From the NCBI GenBank assembly GCA_021234155.1, contig JAJEKV010000853.1:1-64000 (forward strand): a stretch of DNA of 64,000 nt, in the 5' to 3' direction. Of this stretch, positions 24,291 through 35,800 are shown in pieces. The DNA comes from Isoetes taiwanensis (Eukaryota; Streptophyta; Lycopodiopsida; Isoetales; Isoetaceae). The notes under the pieces are model-generated. The model ran no database searches, was not told the DNA's origin, and saw only the letters and a program-made list of their open reading frames with translations. Positions within the stretch are counted from its first letter, which is position 1. The number at the start of each line of letters is the position of its first letter. Made by a program: the position numbers and the translations under genes.

Positions 24291-25089
24291 GATATAAATT
24301 ATAAATTTATCTGGGATTTATATATTTTTTATGTATATATAGTATATATCACTAATATATATACACATATTAGATGTGTGGTTTTGTCATCCCATGGGCA
24401 TGTTCATAGAGATTCATCCCAGCCGTCAAATGATTGAGATCAAGGGTTAGGAAGATTCCACCTCATGTGGTGCATGATGGGCATACACATGAAAATTCCT
24501 TTCTAGCGAGGTGGCATGCCGCATGCGCTTTATTTTTGTATGGGGGCATATATGGGTTATGCATGGGCATCCACCTACCCCATGTCTAAACCGTTGGATG
24601 GGGGAAGATGAAATCTGGACCTTCAATACAAAAGTATAGGAAAGTGCAAAGCAATTCTTTAAAGAAAATGAGGTGGCACCTTTATTTAATGGGGAAATGA
24701 AATGAGGTGAAAAAATATTTATTGATGGACTAAATAAGCATGTTCGGATTGGACATTTGGCTTTGTTGAGGTATATCGATTGTTGTTTGACGACAGCTGC
24801 TCCTATGGCACGATGTGACATGTATTTATGAATTTGCCGTAATTTATCGGGTCAATACTAGCTCTTGAAAAAAACAGGTGGCATATGGAGTCCTCAGAGT
24901 TGAGAAAAAGGGATAAATTGACGTGGCATATGTGAGTCCCCGATAGGGAGGAGGCCGGATCTACCTCTGAAAGGAATTTACCTGCGAGAGTGAAAGGAAT
25001 GGTTAAATTGCCTGCGCACCCGACGATCGTGAGCACGTCTACAAGTGTTGATGCGCTTCTTTGATATAGATTTGGAACCAGATAGTTTA

Positions 25090-27500
25090 AATGCCATTTC
25101 ATAAGTATGCTATATGCACAATGGCGAATGTTCTGGAAATAGAAGTGGTCAAGATGATTCCGGGGAAGATAGGACTTTTGTCTGGCGGCGAAAATCAGGC
25201 TACGAGGCTGCGAAATGCTTATTTGTTGATTCCAATTTGCCACAGGAGTGCAGTGTTTGGATTTCTCATTCAATCTCAATTTACGGCATTTGTTTCTATT
25301 TCACGTTCAATTTGGTGCCTTTACTTTAGTGCAAAGCTGGCTTTTACGTCTCAGGTCAGTTTCCTTTGGATCTTCTATTTTGTACGGGTTGTGATAGTTC
25401 TTAATTTACCTAAGTCCTGCTGTTGCTTGCTCTATCTCTTGGTGGTGCGTTTCTTAGCCTGTCAGCTTTAGATGCCAACAAGCCCATTATTGGATCATCC
25501 TTATTATTGCAACAAATTGGCTAAGCCATGAGATAGCCTTTTAGAACAAGATTCGACATTGTTTTCATCAATTGGACTATCTAGTCTGGGTCAAAGGAGC
25601 CCGAGCATCATGATTCATTGCAGAGCAAGGCACTACTGTTGATTTCATGGTTTCTGGAAAGGACTAGAGCAGGTCTTGCGTAGCTTTTTTTTAGGCAGAT
25701 TTGTAGTGGAGCATGTGTGTATTTTTTCTCAAGATTGTTACAATTGCACGAAGTGTTTGGAGCATGTGTTTTTTTTTTTTCAAGATAGTTACAATTGGGT
25801 CAGTTTCCAGGACAAAATTATACATTCTATTTTCATGAAACAAATTGGAGAGATTGTTAGCTCCTTTTGATGAAACTATTCATTCGTGTATAAAGTGCAG
25901 AAGAACGAAGCGCCTGGACACAGCCAAACTCGGGGCCAAACTAGATGCTGATGCTTAGAGATCCTATATGCCTTATCTAGCTGGCCGATTTGCATATGTA
26001 TTTGAGATTTCTACAAGCAAACACCAACTGCAGAAATATTGTTTTTGGCGAAAGCTCTGCCGTATTAATGAAGTTGTTGGTACGCCAGACAGCACAAATA
26101 CCTCAGGCAACTCAGTATGAACCGTTTCCTGCTCAGGTTAGCGCATTTCCTTTCTGCTTTCTTTGCTTCACTATTCGAACCAAATACAGACACGTAATGC
26201 TCTCATGAGGCCTAAATGCAGACACACCATTTTATGAAGTTGGTCATGGCAATGTGCCCCTGCAAATAAAAACAAATCAGGCTGATGTTGTCTCTTTGAA
26301 AGTTACTGAGAAGAAACACCATGGCGATCCATCAATTTATCATTGTGAGTCGGGTTAATGAGTTTTTTGTATCTGCAGTGGAAATTGATCACCTACAAAT
26401 GTTGGCTTACCTAGTTATCGTCCACTTAACATGCATAGAATGTAACTATTTAAACAGTTGATAGACCCATATAAGAACGAAATTATTGGTCTTAGTTTTT
26501 TCGTCTACAAGTGAAAGGATACTGAAAAGTAAAATTCGAAAGGTTCATGGTACTTGGAATCAGTCTCTCAGTCTGCAAAGATTTCAACCAAAAGTTCTGA
26601 GAATTTGTTATTCACGTTGGTGTTTAGTGGAGAGACTTGCAAATGCAATTCATCCACATTTTTCTAAGTTGGCCTAGTAATACCTCTGTTTCCTTTGAAG
26701 ACAGTTTAATAGTCAGATAAATGTGTTAAAGAGGTAAATTCGTTAATCCTCATGTACACTATATGCAAGTCCTCAGTTGTTGGTCTAATGTGATCAATGC
26801 CAATGTGGCGTCCCGCTAAGTCATGCTAAGTAGACAAGATATGCTTGATACATGTCGTTACATGATATGATTGATAGATGTTGTACAAACAATTTGAAAC
26901 AATCTTTTGCATTTGCCTGTACTCATTCAAGTGAAATTGATATGCAGTGATGTGAACCTAGTTCTATTGTCTTATATTGTGCTTTAGCTTCTGCTAATTT
27001 GTTAACTAGAACACCATACACTCTTTATTGTCTTTCACACATGTTGTAACGGGAATTTATACCATTTGAAAAGTTTGGTTGCTGTTTCTGGTATTATCAT
27101 GCAATGGCAGATTTGATGCAAACATCATTGGGACTTTGGTTACATGGGCCTTATATGGCATGGATTTTCTTGATGTTGGAACAGTTAGATATAAACATCA
27201 TTGTTATGTGCGCCACATTTACAGGTCAATCAACTGCGGACACTCCTCTATTCACGGCTTATTCATGAGCAGTCTACGCAGCGATTATGGCAGGAATTGT
27301 TGAATGATGATTTGCCAAAAGAGTTCGTATCTGTTAGATATCATTTTATTTCGCGTTATGCATGCCAACATGGGACCTCTAAGGAAGCTCATCAGCTACT
27401 TCTAGAAATGGCTCGGAAGAATGTAGTTTCAAGGAAATGTGGTTGTACGACGATGCTCCATATGGTGACACAAGGTTATGGTGGCCCTCTGTGAGTGCAT
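25090..27500 (+). pseudogene. Unidentified exon-like fragments inside unit A
   Basis: Several coding-like patches are separated by AT-rich, intron-like DNA. One at 25114-25215 reads GEDRTFVWRRKSGYEAAKC; one at 25990-26137 reads SSAVLMKLLVRQTAQIPQ and ends at AG|GTTAGC, a plausible donor; one at 27225-27495 starts after TTTACAG and reads QSTQRLWQELLNDDLPKEF then KEAHQLLLEMARKNVVS. The last phrase resembles the helix ends of pentatricopeptide repeats, but the preceding part does not, so I make no family call. Stops after each patch fit an old, fragmented multi-exon gene. Confidence 0.35.
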
Positions 27501-28057
27501 GCATGAGATGACTATCGACATTGGCATTGGGTTGATGCAGGAGCAACTAAAATGGAGTCCAGAGGGAACATTGCATATAATCATGCTTAAAGCACAGGAT
27601 GACATAATGTTGGTCTGAAACCTATGTTATTGAATACGTTTCATGCATATTTTTATTATTGCAAATTAGTTTTCGGCAAAGCAAGCAAGCTGTAAACATG
27701 TTTAAATCTTATCATTTTGTATTTGATTTTCACTTTACAATTGACTTTTACGTTTGGAGTACATCTCGATGGGCTTATTGAACTTTGGCTTCGTGTTTGA
27801 CTTCCTCTTTGAGATCAATTGTGAATTTTGATGGGTTGACCCAAACAATCGAGTGTATATTCAAGTTTAGTTTGACTTTTCTATTTGCCTATAGCCGATA
27901 GAATGCAGTCTTTAATTTCTAACTTTCATGCTAAGATGTTTGTTGTAAATTCCTCATAGAGAAAATTCAATCACAAATGTCCAGTTGACTTTACACTTCA
28001 TCATAGTACAAAGACTTGTATACTATATATATAGTATATAACAAAAATCAAAAAGTC

Positions 28058-28125
28058 AACTCTTGCCGTATAAATTTATACGGTAAGAGTTCTAGCGGTG
28101 TAAATTTATACCATTTTTTTTTATA
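28058..28125. repeat. Imperfect palindrome built on GTATAAATTTATAC
   Basis: AACTCTTGCCGTATAAAT faces its near-complement around a centre at about 28075, followed by a second decayed copy (GGTGTAAATTTATACC). It is the same core as the cluster at 24186-24290. Confidence 0.7.
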
Positions 28126-28339
28126 GGTACGAATGCTAAACCCTCTCTGGCTTCGGTGGGGCAACCAAGTTAGTGAAAATTTTTTGTCGGATCAGGTCCC
28201 GATAAAAACGTTAATATATATATACTATATATATATAAAATACAAGAAATTGTTAAGTTTAGACTTTGCAAAAGATGGTGATTACAAAATTTTATTTGGA
28301 TTTCTCAAGATTTCCTTGATCGGATTGAGATATCATTAA

Positions 28340-29790
28340 ATTTGTCTTGAATTCCCTAAGATTCTATAAGATTCCATAAGATTATATTCCATAGATTCCC
28401 TAAGATTCAATAAGGATTCTTAGGGGTTCCCCTAGATTCTTATAAGATTCTCCTAAATATCTAAATATTATCCCAATATTCCTCTATATTCTGCAAGATC
28501 CTATGTAGATTCTCCTATATTCCCATAGATTATATCAAGATTACCTTAGATTCTTAAGATTCTATCAAGATTCCTTTAGATTCTCAGAGATTTTTTATGA
28601 AAATTCCCCTAGATTCCTTTTGATTCTATGAAGATTCCCCTAGACTCTCCAACATTCCATGAAAAAACACACCTAGCAAGAAAGATTTCCCTTCAAAACA
28701 CATCCAGCGTGAAAGATTCCCCTAGATTCTTAAGATTCTACAAAGATTCCCCTAGATTTCTGAAGATTATCTCAAGGTTCCTTTAGATTCTGCAATATTC
28801 TATGTAGATTCTCCTTACTTTCCATAGATTCTATGGAGGTTCCCCTAGATTCTCCAAGATTTTATCAAGATTCCTCCCGATTCTCAAAGATTTTATAAAC
28901 ATTTCCTTAGATTCCCCTAGATTTCCTAAGATTCTCCTGAGATTCCTCTAGATTTTCAAAGATTATCCCAAGATTCCTCTAGATTTTCCAAGATTCCATG
29001 TAGATTCTCTTAGGTTTTCCAAGATTCTATAAGATTCCCCTAGGATCCCTAAGATTCTCTTGAGATTCCTCTAGATTCTCCAAGATCCTATGAAGATTCC
29101 CCTAGGTTCCCAAAGATCATCACATGATTCCTCTAGGTTCCCCAAGATTCTATGAAAATTCTCTTAGATTCTCTAAGATTCCATCGAGATTCCCTTAGAT
29201 TCTCAAAAATTTTAAAAAGATTCCCCTAAATTCTCTTGAGATTCATTTAGATTATCCTAGATTCCCAAAGATTCTCTTAGATTCCTTAGAGTTCTACAAA
29301 GATTCTCCTAGATTCTACGAAGATTCCCCAAGATTCCATCTAGACTCCCATAGATTCTTAAAGATTTTATGAAGATTCTTTTAGATTCTCCTAGATTCTC
29401 AAAGATTTATTTGAGACTCCATAGATTTTAAAAGAATATTTTCCAACATTCCACCAAAATTACTAAATTCTCAAAGATTTTAGGAATATTCCCCTAGGTT
29501 CCCAAAGAATCGCTTCAGATTCCTATAGATTCTCTTGAGATTCCTCTATTTCCCATAGTTTCTATGAAGATTCCCCTAGAATCCCCAAGATTCCATAAAG
29601 ATTCCTCTAAGTTCTTAAAAAGTTTATCAAGATTCCCCTAGATTCTCTTACATTCTCAAAGATGCTCTCTTAAGATTCTTATAGATTCTCTAAGATTCTC
29701 ATGATATTCCTCTATCCTATAAAGATTCTTCTAGATTCCTCAACTTACCATAGACTCCTTAAAACTCGAAGATTCCAAGAAGATTCTTAG
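28340..29790. repeat. 1.45-kb degenerate minisatellite, AGATTCCCCTAGATTCT type
   Basis: About 1.45 kb is made almost wholly of short variants of AAGATTCCCCTAGATTCTC and AAGATTCTATGA, alternating every 11-30 bp. No open frame survives. It sits inside unit A near its right arm. Confidence 0.85.
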
Positions 29791-30853
29791 TATTTGATCA
29801 TGTTGGCTCCAACTGCAACAAAATATTGCCAAACCACTACTCATTAGAAAGCTCTCGTGAGAGGAATCCAATGGCGTGGGTCCCACCTTATTGACCCCCT
29901 CTTTTGCAAGCTACATGCCTTTGAAGGCGATTAAATGGAAGGAAGCTTCCTAGAAAGTCCATTCATAAATGCTTTGCCACCTCACTTCTTTTTTTTAATA
30001 ATGGGTGACACCTCACCTCCTTAAAAAAAAAAAACTTAATTTAATATTAAGAAGTTAATGGCTAAGATTTATCCTCACCTTTGATCTAACGGTTAAGATC
30101 GCTACACCAAATTTAAATTTTAGCACATTCTTTACAAAAATCAAGGGCTAAGATTTATTCTCCCCTTCGATCAGCGGTCGGGGATGTGGTGCATGCCCCA
30201 TGCATGCCCATGTTTGCCCATCATGGCCATCCATGCACCCAAATGAGGTGGCATTATCCTGGCCATCTATTTTGTGATTGGACGGCTAGGATGAATCTCT
30301 ATGAACATGCCCATGGGATGACAAAACACACATCTAATACGTGTATATATATATTAGTGATAGTGATATATCTGTTATATATATACAATTATATAAGCTG
30401 CCCCCTTGTTTCCGGCAGGGGGTGTGTAGTGCGGACGGTCTAGATTTTGTGAGATCAGGCCGGTAGAAGCGAAGCCACGTCATGATCCCAAGCAACCCCC
30501 TTATTTGGGGCTTTTGATCTCACCCGTTGAATGTGTTGATCGATGGTCTAGATTTGGTCATATTAAGTGCAATCAATTATGATCTCAATGCAATTAATGC
30601 CTTTGATGAGGTGGCAGTCATAGGAATTTAATGTATTTTGCATGATTATTATTAAGAGGTAGAGTTTAGCATATTTTTGGATGATGGGGCAAAAATACAA
30701 ATCAAACAACTATGCCTCTATTATTTGTTGGCAGTCATTCCGGCATGATATCGATTTTTCACACTAAAGTTTGATTCCAAACAGTGAAGTTTGAATCCAA
30801 AAATGGTGCTTTGGAGCCGATCTGGAGAAACTCCATAGCATTACTGATAAAAA

Positions 30854-32850
30854 ATGGACGTCTATATCAGGCAAAACTGGCGCATTACTGGTCTTGCAGT
30901 TCGAAATGGGGCAATATTCAGTTTCGGATGCTCAAAAATACAAGGCCGCTGGGAATCTTTTGCTGTAACAACCAATGAGGTCCGTGAGTCGCAAGCCCAT
31001 TCATTTTCCTTCTTCTGCATCCCAAGATCGATTGCATGGTTGTCTGGTTGGTTTGGCTCACACCAGATTTTCGCAACTCCTACATGATCAGGTTGCATGA
31101 TCATGCTTTTTTCTATTTTGTTATAATTGTTTCTTGGCCCGCTGGTGCAACTCCGGCCTGCAACATAGAGAAGGCATATTTTTTATTATCGGCTTAACAG
31201 GGTTTTCTTATGTGCTTTTGCCTCTCAAATCTTAGCCCTAAGGCCGGAAAATGTGGCTCCACAGCAAAGGAACGACGTCTCAGGCCGGATTTGCTAACCA
31301 TGGCTGTGAAGGAAAGAAATGCACAATATAATATTGTCGATTTGTTTCTTACTTGCTGCAGCCTGAACCATCCCATGAAGTTTTTTCTGGTTTGTTCACA
31401 TAGTTATACTTTGTTTGTCTGATGAAAGCAGCCCTTACAGCCACATTGTCTGACCGGTGCGAAGAAATGCAAGCAGTTGAGCAGCTTACTCCTGCGAAAG
31501 TAGCCAGCTTGTTGGATCGTCATATAGTCGGCCAAACAGAGGTTAAACATGCAGTGGCAGTGGCTTTGCGTATGAGATCCTGGTCTAGGTGATTGTCCGT
31601 ACTGCAGATGTGTTAGCGTCGTAGTCAAGACAATCAGATAACATGCCGGGTTCAAATAGGTCACGTATGTTGGATGATGACTTTAATTTGCCCTTCTTGT
31701 GCAGGAAATAAAAGGCGTCGCCATCGAGTCCCAGCACATTTAAGGGAAGAAATTTTACCTAAGAACATTCTTATGATTGAGCCAACTCGTTGTGGAAAGA
31801 CTGAAATAGCAAGGCGACTTGCCAAGCTGGCATATGCCCCATTTGTGAAGGTAATGTTTATTTATCGTGGTCGAAAATGCTATATCACTTCTGGTTTTTT
31901 TACATTAGAAATGCTGTCTCTTAGCAGGTAGAAGCCACCAAGTTCACAGAGGTTGGTTTTCATGGTTGGTATGTGGACGGATTATAGGAGATCTTGTTGA
32001 TCTTTTGCAATTATATTGCGAAGGCGGAAAGGTATTGTTATTTCCATTGTGTACGTGGTCATTCGAGAGGCTGGTTAATATAGCAATGATCTTCAATTAT
32101 AGGTGTGCAAGATCATTATCGGGGATATTGAAACAAGTGTTGAGAACCGGATAGCGGTCTGGAGGTGGATCTCGGTTTTTCGTTCTTATTAATTCTTAAA
32201 ATGGTTATTTGAATCTGCGATTGTCTTTGTTTCTATTTGGCAGCAAGAGAGTCTGCTTTGAATCTTGCTCTGATGGACGAGCTAAAAAGCTATCGAAGAT
32301 GGTAAACTTGATGATTGCAAGTTAGGAGATGCACGAAGGAGGATGGATCGCATTCTGTAGGGATCATGGGAGGGGGCATTTAGCGAATGGCATTATTTAT
32401 AAAGTAAGCTCTTTTATTTTCTATAAATTTTCTGCTTTTAAATTGCACATAGAAGTTGCAATAGCAGCATTTATGAAATTTTGATGTTAACGTGGCTTTT
32501 TTGTGGCAGTGTTGTGAGTACACAGCATGGAAATGTCAAACAGATCATATACTTATTATTTGTAGCGGTGCTTTCCATTCCTGTAAACCAAGTGACATGA
32601 TCTCCTGAGAAGGATTTGGCAGTATCCTGATGGCTTCCATCACCATCCAATCAGCAGCTAGAATCAACTCAGAAAGGCCTAAATTGCTCCTTCAACCCCA
32701 GTAAGCGTATTCGTGTATCAGCGCCCTATGTGCAAACAAATTAGAGAATATTTATCAGCGGTCTTTGGATTCATAAATGCGAGAATCGCAGCTCAAAAAT
32801 TGGTCTTCGAGGCGAGTTGTTGACATTCGTCCGATTTTTTTTGAGGTAAG
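30854..32850 (+). pseudogene. hslU: HslU/ClpY (ATPase subunit of the HslUV protease) exon relic with introns
   Basis: HslU is the AAA+ hexamer that unfolds proteins for the HslV peptidase; eukaryotic copies act in mitochondria. Exon near 31425-31592: QLTPAKVASLLDRHIVGQ then AVAVALRMRSW, the HslU N-terminus. After an intron ending TTCTTGTGCAG, exon 31705-31849: [43 protein letters not shown]. An intron runs from GTAATG to CTTAGCAG, then [13 protein letters not shown], exact HslU phrasing, and IIGDLVDL after a frameshift. Further short patches (IIIGDIETSVENR; ESALNLALMDEL) lie at 32103-32330. The Walker A motif reads EPTRCGKT instead of GPTGVGKT, and frames are broken, so it is not functional. 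An Arg-rich, acid-poor stretch from 30854 (MDVYIRQNWRITGLAVRNG) could be the mitochondrial presequence exon. No C-terminal domain was found. Confidence 0.75.
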
Positions 32851-35800
32851 AGGATCAGATCTTTGTATGAATCTCTATTGTGCTATACATAGATATTGTT
32901 TTTTAGGGGTTCGTGCCAGAGGCTATGTCTTAGGCGTTTTGGATTGACAGCATTTGGAACCATGGGATTTGAAAAGACCAAGATTGAAAATACTATTGAG
33001 ATGGATAGTAATGTTTTTAATCGTTTTTATTAGGAAGTTTACTCATCATGCAACACTTGAATCTGGTGAACTCTCTTGATAACTGCTACGATATCTCTGG
33101 GAGATGAAATGACCCGTATTATTTGGCGAATGATCAAGGACAAAGGTATGTTTAGGTACCACAATTTTTTGTTTGTCGGTGGGTAATCTTTTGATGATAA
33201 AATGACTTTTGAAAGTGCAAAAGCTCCCTTTGAAGTAAGAATGTTACCCATTTTTGTTAACTTTTGATTTTGGAAGTATTTTACACTATTTTCACGAAAT
33301 GATGAAGAGAGAATACAATGCTCATATACTTTTCTGTTGAGATAAATTATGAAGATTTTTGTCATATTGCATCTCTATGTATAGAGCAGTTGGTGTAAAA
33401 TGCACTGCGGTTCTTTGCGCCATCCTAAATGTTTGCTATGATATTGTTTAGATATTGGTAGAAACATTTAGGAGAAGGATGAATATGGGATAACTATCTT
33501 TGTTATTTTACCTTTATGTTATCGTATGATGGGTTATCGCTGCCTCAAAGAAAAGCTCCATGGTGGTAGTAGCAATTTTGTTAACATGCATTGCTTTATC
33601 GTCCTTGTGTGATATGTGGGTTGCAATTTTTCATATAATGAAGTAGCTGTTGCGAGTGCTTTTGCTTATTTCTTACAAATAAAATGCCTTTGAAGTTCCT
33701 ACTAATGCATGTTATCTTTATTTGGCTTTGCTAGCTTATTAATGCTTGGCATTTTCATGCCTGACACACCCAAATTGTAGCTGTGGACCACATGTAAAAT
33801 TCACGAAGTTAAAAACATTTAAAGAATCGTTGGGTACATTTTTCTTTGAAAGCATCTTTAATATTATTCCTTGGAGTCAATTTTACTTGACCTTCATTTA
33901 TTTATTTTTGGGCACAATTGAGTCTGTCAAAGCTACGTCTTCACGCCACATTTTATAATTTTCAAATATTCTTCTCTTTACTAAATGGGCGTACTAGTAA
34001 AATGATTCATATCCTTATATGCATGGAAAATGTGTGCGTCTTTCCTAATTACTTACTGTGGACAAGGCAAAGGAGGTTGGTGAAATCATTTCATGTGTTG
34101 TATGAACTTTGTTGCCCTCAGCCATAATAATAGTGGTTGAATGCTGATGTAGTAATTTTTCATGTCGTTATTCAATGTTTATAGCAATATCCTAAATGTT
34201 TCTACCAATATCTAAGTCAATGCAGCTTCACGCAATTCAGTCCTACATAGTTTTTAGTTCTATTAATGATATGCTTTGGTTAAAAGAATAAATTTGTTTG
34301 GCATATGAAATAAAAGCTCATGTGACCAATTCAAGTTGCACTTTGATAGTGACTTCTTCTGATTTGACTCTTCAATGTTGCAACATTAGTGTTGTCACTA
34401 CTATTTTGGAAGCATTAAATTCGGCTTATATAACTCAACTTATATATTTTTGTAGACACGTTCTTTTTATCTAGATCTTCAATAATGGAGAAACACTAAT
34501 TTTGAGTTACCTAAATCAAACTACATGCAAAAAAAGGACCATTATAGATTGGAAAAAGGATTCTCTAATTGCATTTAAAGTTAGGATTCAAGAAAGAAGA
34601 GCAATAGGAATAAGCTCCTCTATAAATGGAGAAGTTGTAATAAACAATGATGAGCTCCAGACTGCTGTAAAATATTCTGACTGGTTAAGAGGTGGTATTT
34701 GTATGACAGGACAATAAAATGTCGAACAAAGGGTTGACTGTGCATTTGATCGAGGGTTTTACCGGCAAATCTCGATAAATTTGATAGAATATTGGGGAAG
34801 GCAAATCTCGATAAATTTGATAGAATATTGGTGATCTTAACAGAATGTAGGTGATCTTTCACACTTGGTATGTTTTGCAGACAATCTAGAGGATTCTTAA
34901 GGGAATCTCATTACAAGTTTTAGCAATTTTGGAGTCTCAAAGGAGGGCATTATAGACTTGGAAACAAGCTTTCGATATGACACTTTCTATGGCATTGGAT
35001 GGAAGGGAAGTTCTAATAAACAATTGCAAGCCTTGATTTGCCCGGAGAATCTTTTAAGTAGTTGAAATGACATAATTAGTGTTTTGACAAGGGAGTTAGG
35101 GGCGGAATCTCCAATGCAACACGTGGTGCTATTTCAAGATGTTCATTAAATTGCTGTCGGGCAATGAATTTAGGTTAAACCTTCATAACATTGGTCTAGA
35201 TGCATACTTCCATTTGTGTGACTGCGAAAGAGGGTAGAATAATAGAGTTATTGGATTTACATAATGAGTTTAATGATTTGAAAATGGTAATAAAGGGGGG
35301 CACATGGTCAAGGAAACTAAGGCAATCTTGAATTCGTCCTTTCTAAATAGAACTCTATAGGCATAGCCGCTAATTCAAGTTGACAAATGCACTTGTGGTG
35401 CCCATTGTAGGAAAGATTGAACTTGACTTGTCTAAATGGAACTCCATAGGAAAATGTTTGCTAAAGGAAGCATTAAATTTGACGTATGTGTGATCAATCT
35501 GAGGATGAATTAACCATGTTCCTTGCTGAAATCATTATGCTAATCGTTCATGGTACAACCACTCGTAGTGCACCGCTCATAGTAGAAAAACTTGTATACA
35601 TATACAAGTGCTTGTACTATGAGTGGTTGTACCATGAAAATTTTTTTTGCATAAGGATTTCATTAAGAAGCGTTGTCTATTTTGTTATTAAATGATCATT
35701 TGCTATAGTACTCGAGAATAAGGAGTTTCAAAGTCAAAATTGCATTATAGGCCAATGTTACCCTAGTGGGTATGTCAAATCCTCGAGTCAAATTTGAACT

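Larger units (their letters stand above)
24344..30370. mobile_element. Unit A: 6-kb element with long terminal inverted repeats (MULE-like)
   Basis: Left arm 24344-24430 and right arm 30281-30370 are inverted copies of each other over about 88 bp, including ATTAGATGTGTG, TTTTGTCATCCCATGGGCAT and GTTCATAGAGATTCATCC. Weaker inverted similarity (GAGGTGGCA, CATGCCC, GATTTATCCTCACC-type blocks) extends about 300 bp further inward. Long inverted ends suggest a Mutator-like element. No transposase was read. The interior holds exon-like fragments (25.1-27.5 kb) and a minisatellite (28.34-29.79 kb), so a gene-fragment-carrying (Pack-MULE-type) element is a reasonable reading. Exact ends and a 9-bp duplication were not resolved. 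Confidence 0.55.

Noticed and set aside
27225-27495. PPR protein
   Set aside because: Only one phrase (KEAHQLLLEMARKNVVS) fits; the upstream sequence does not repeat every 35 residues.
28340-29790. CRISPR array
   Set aside because: Units are 11-30 bp, degenerate and contiguous with no unique spacers; the genome is eukaryotic.
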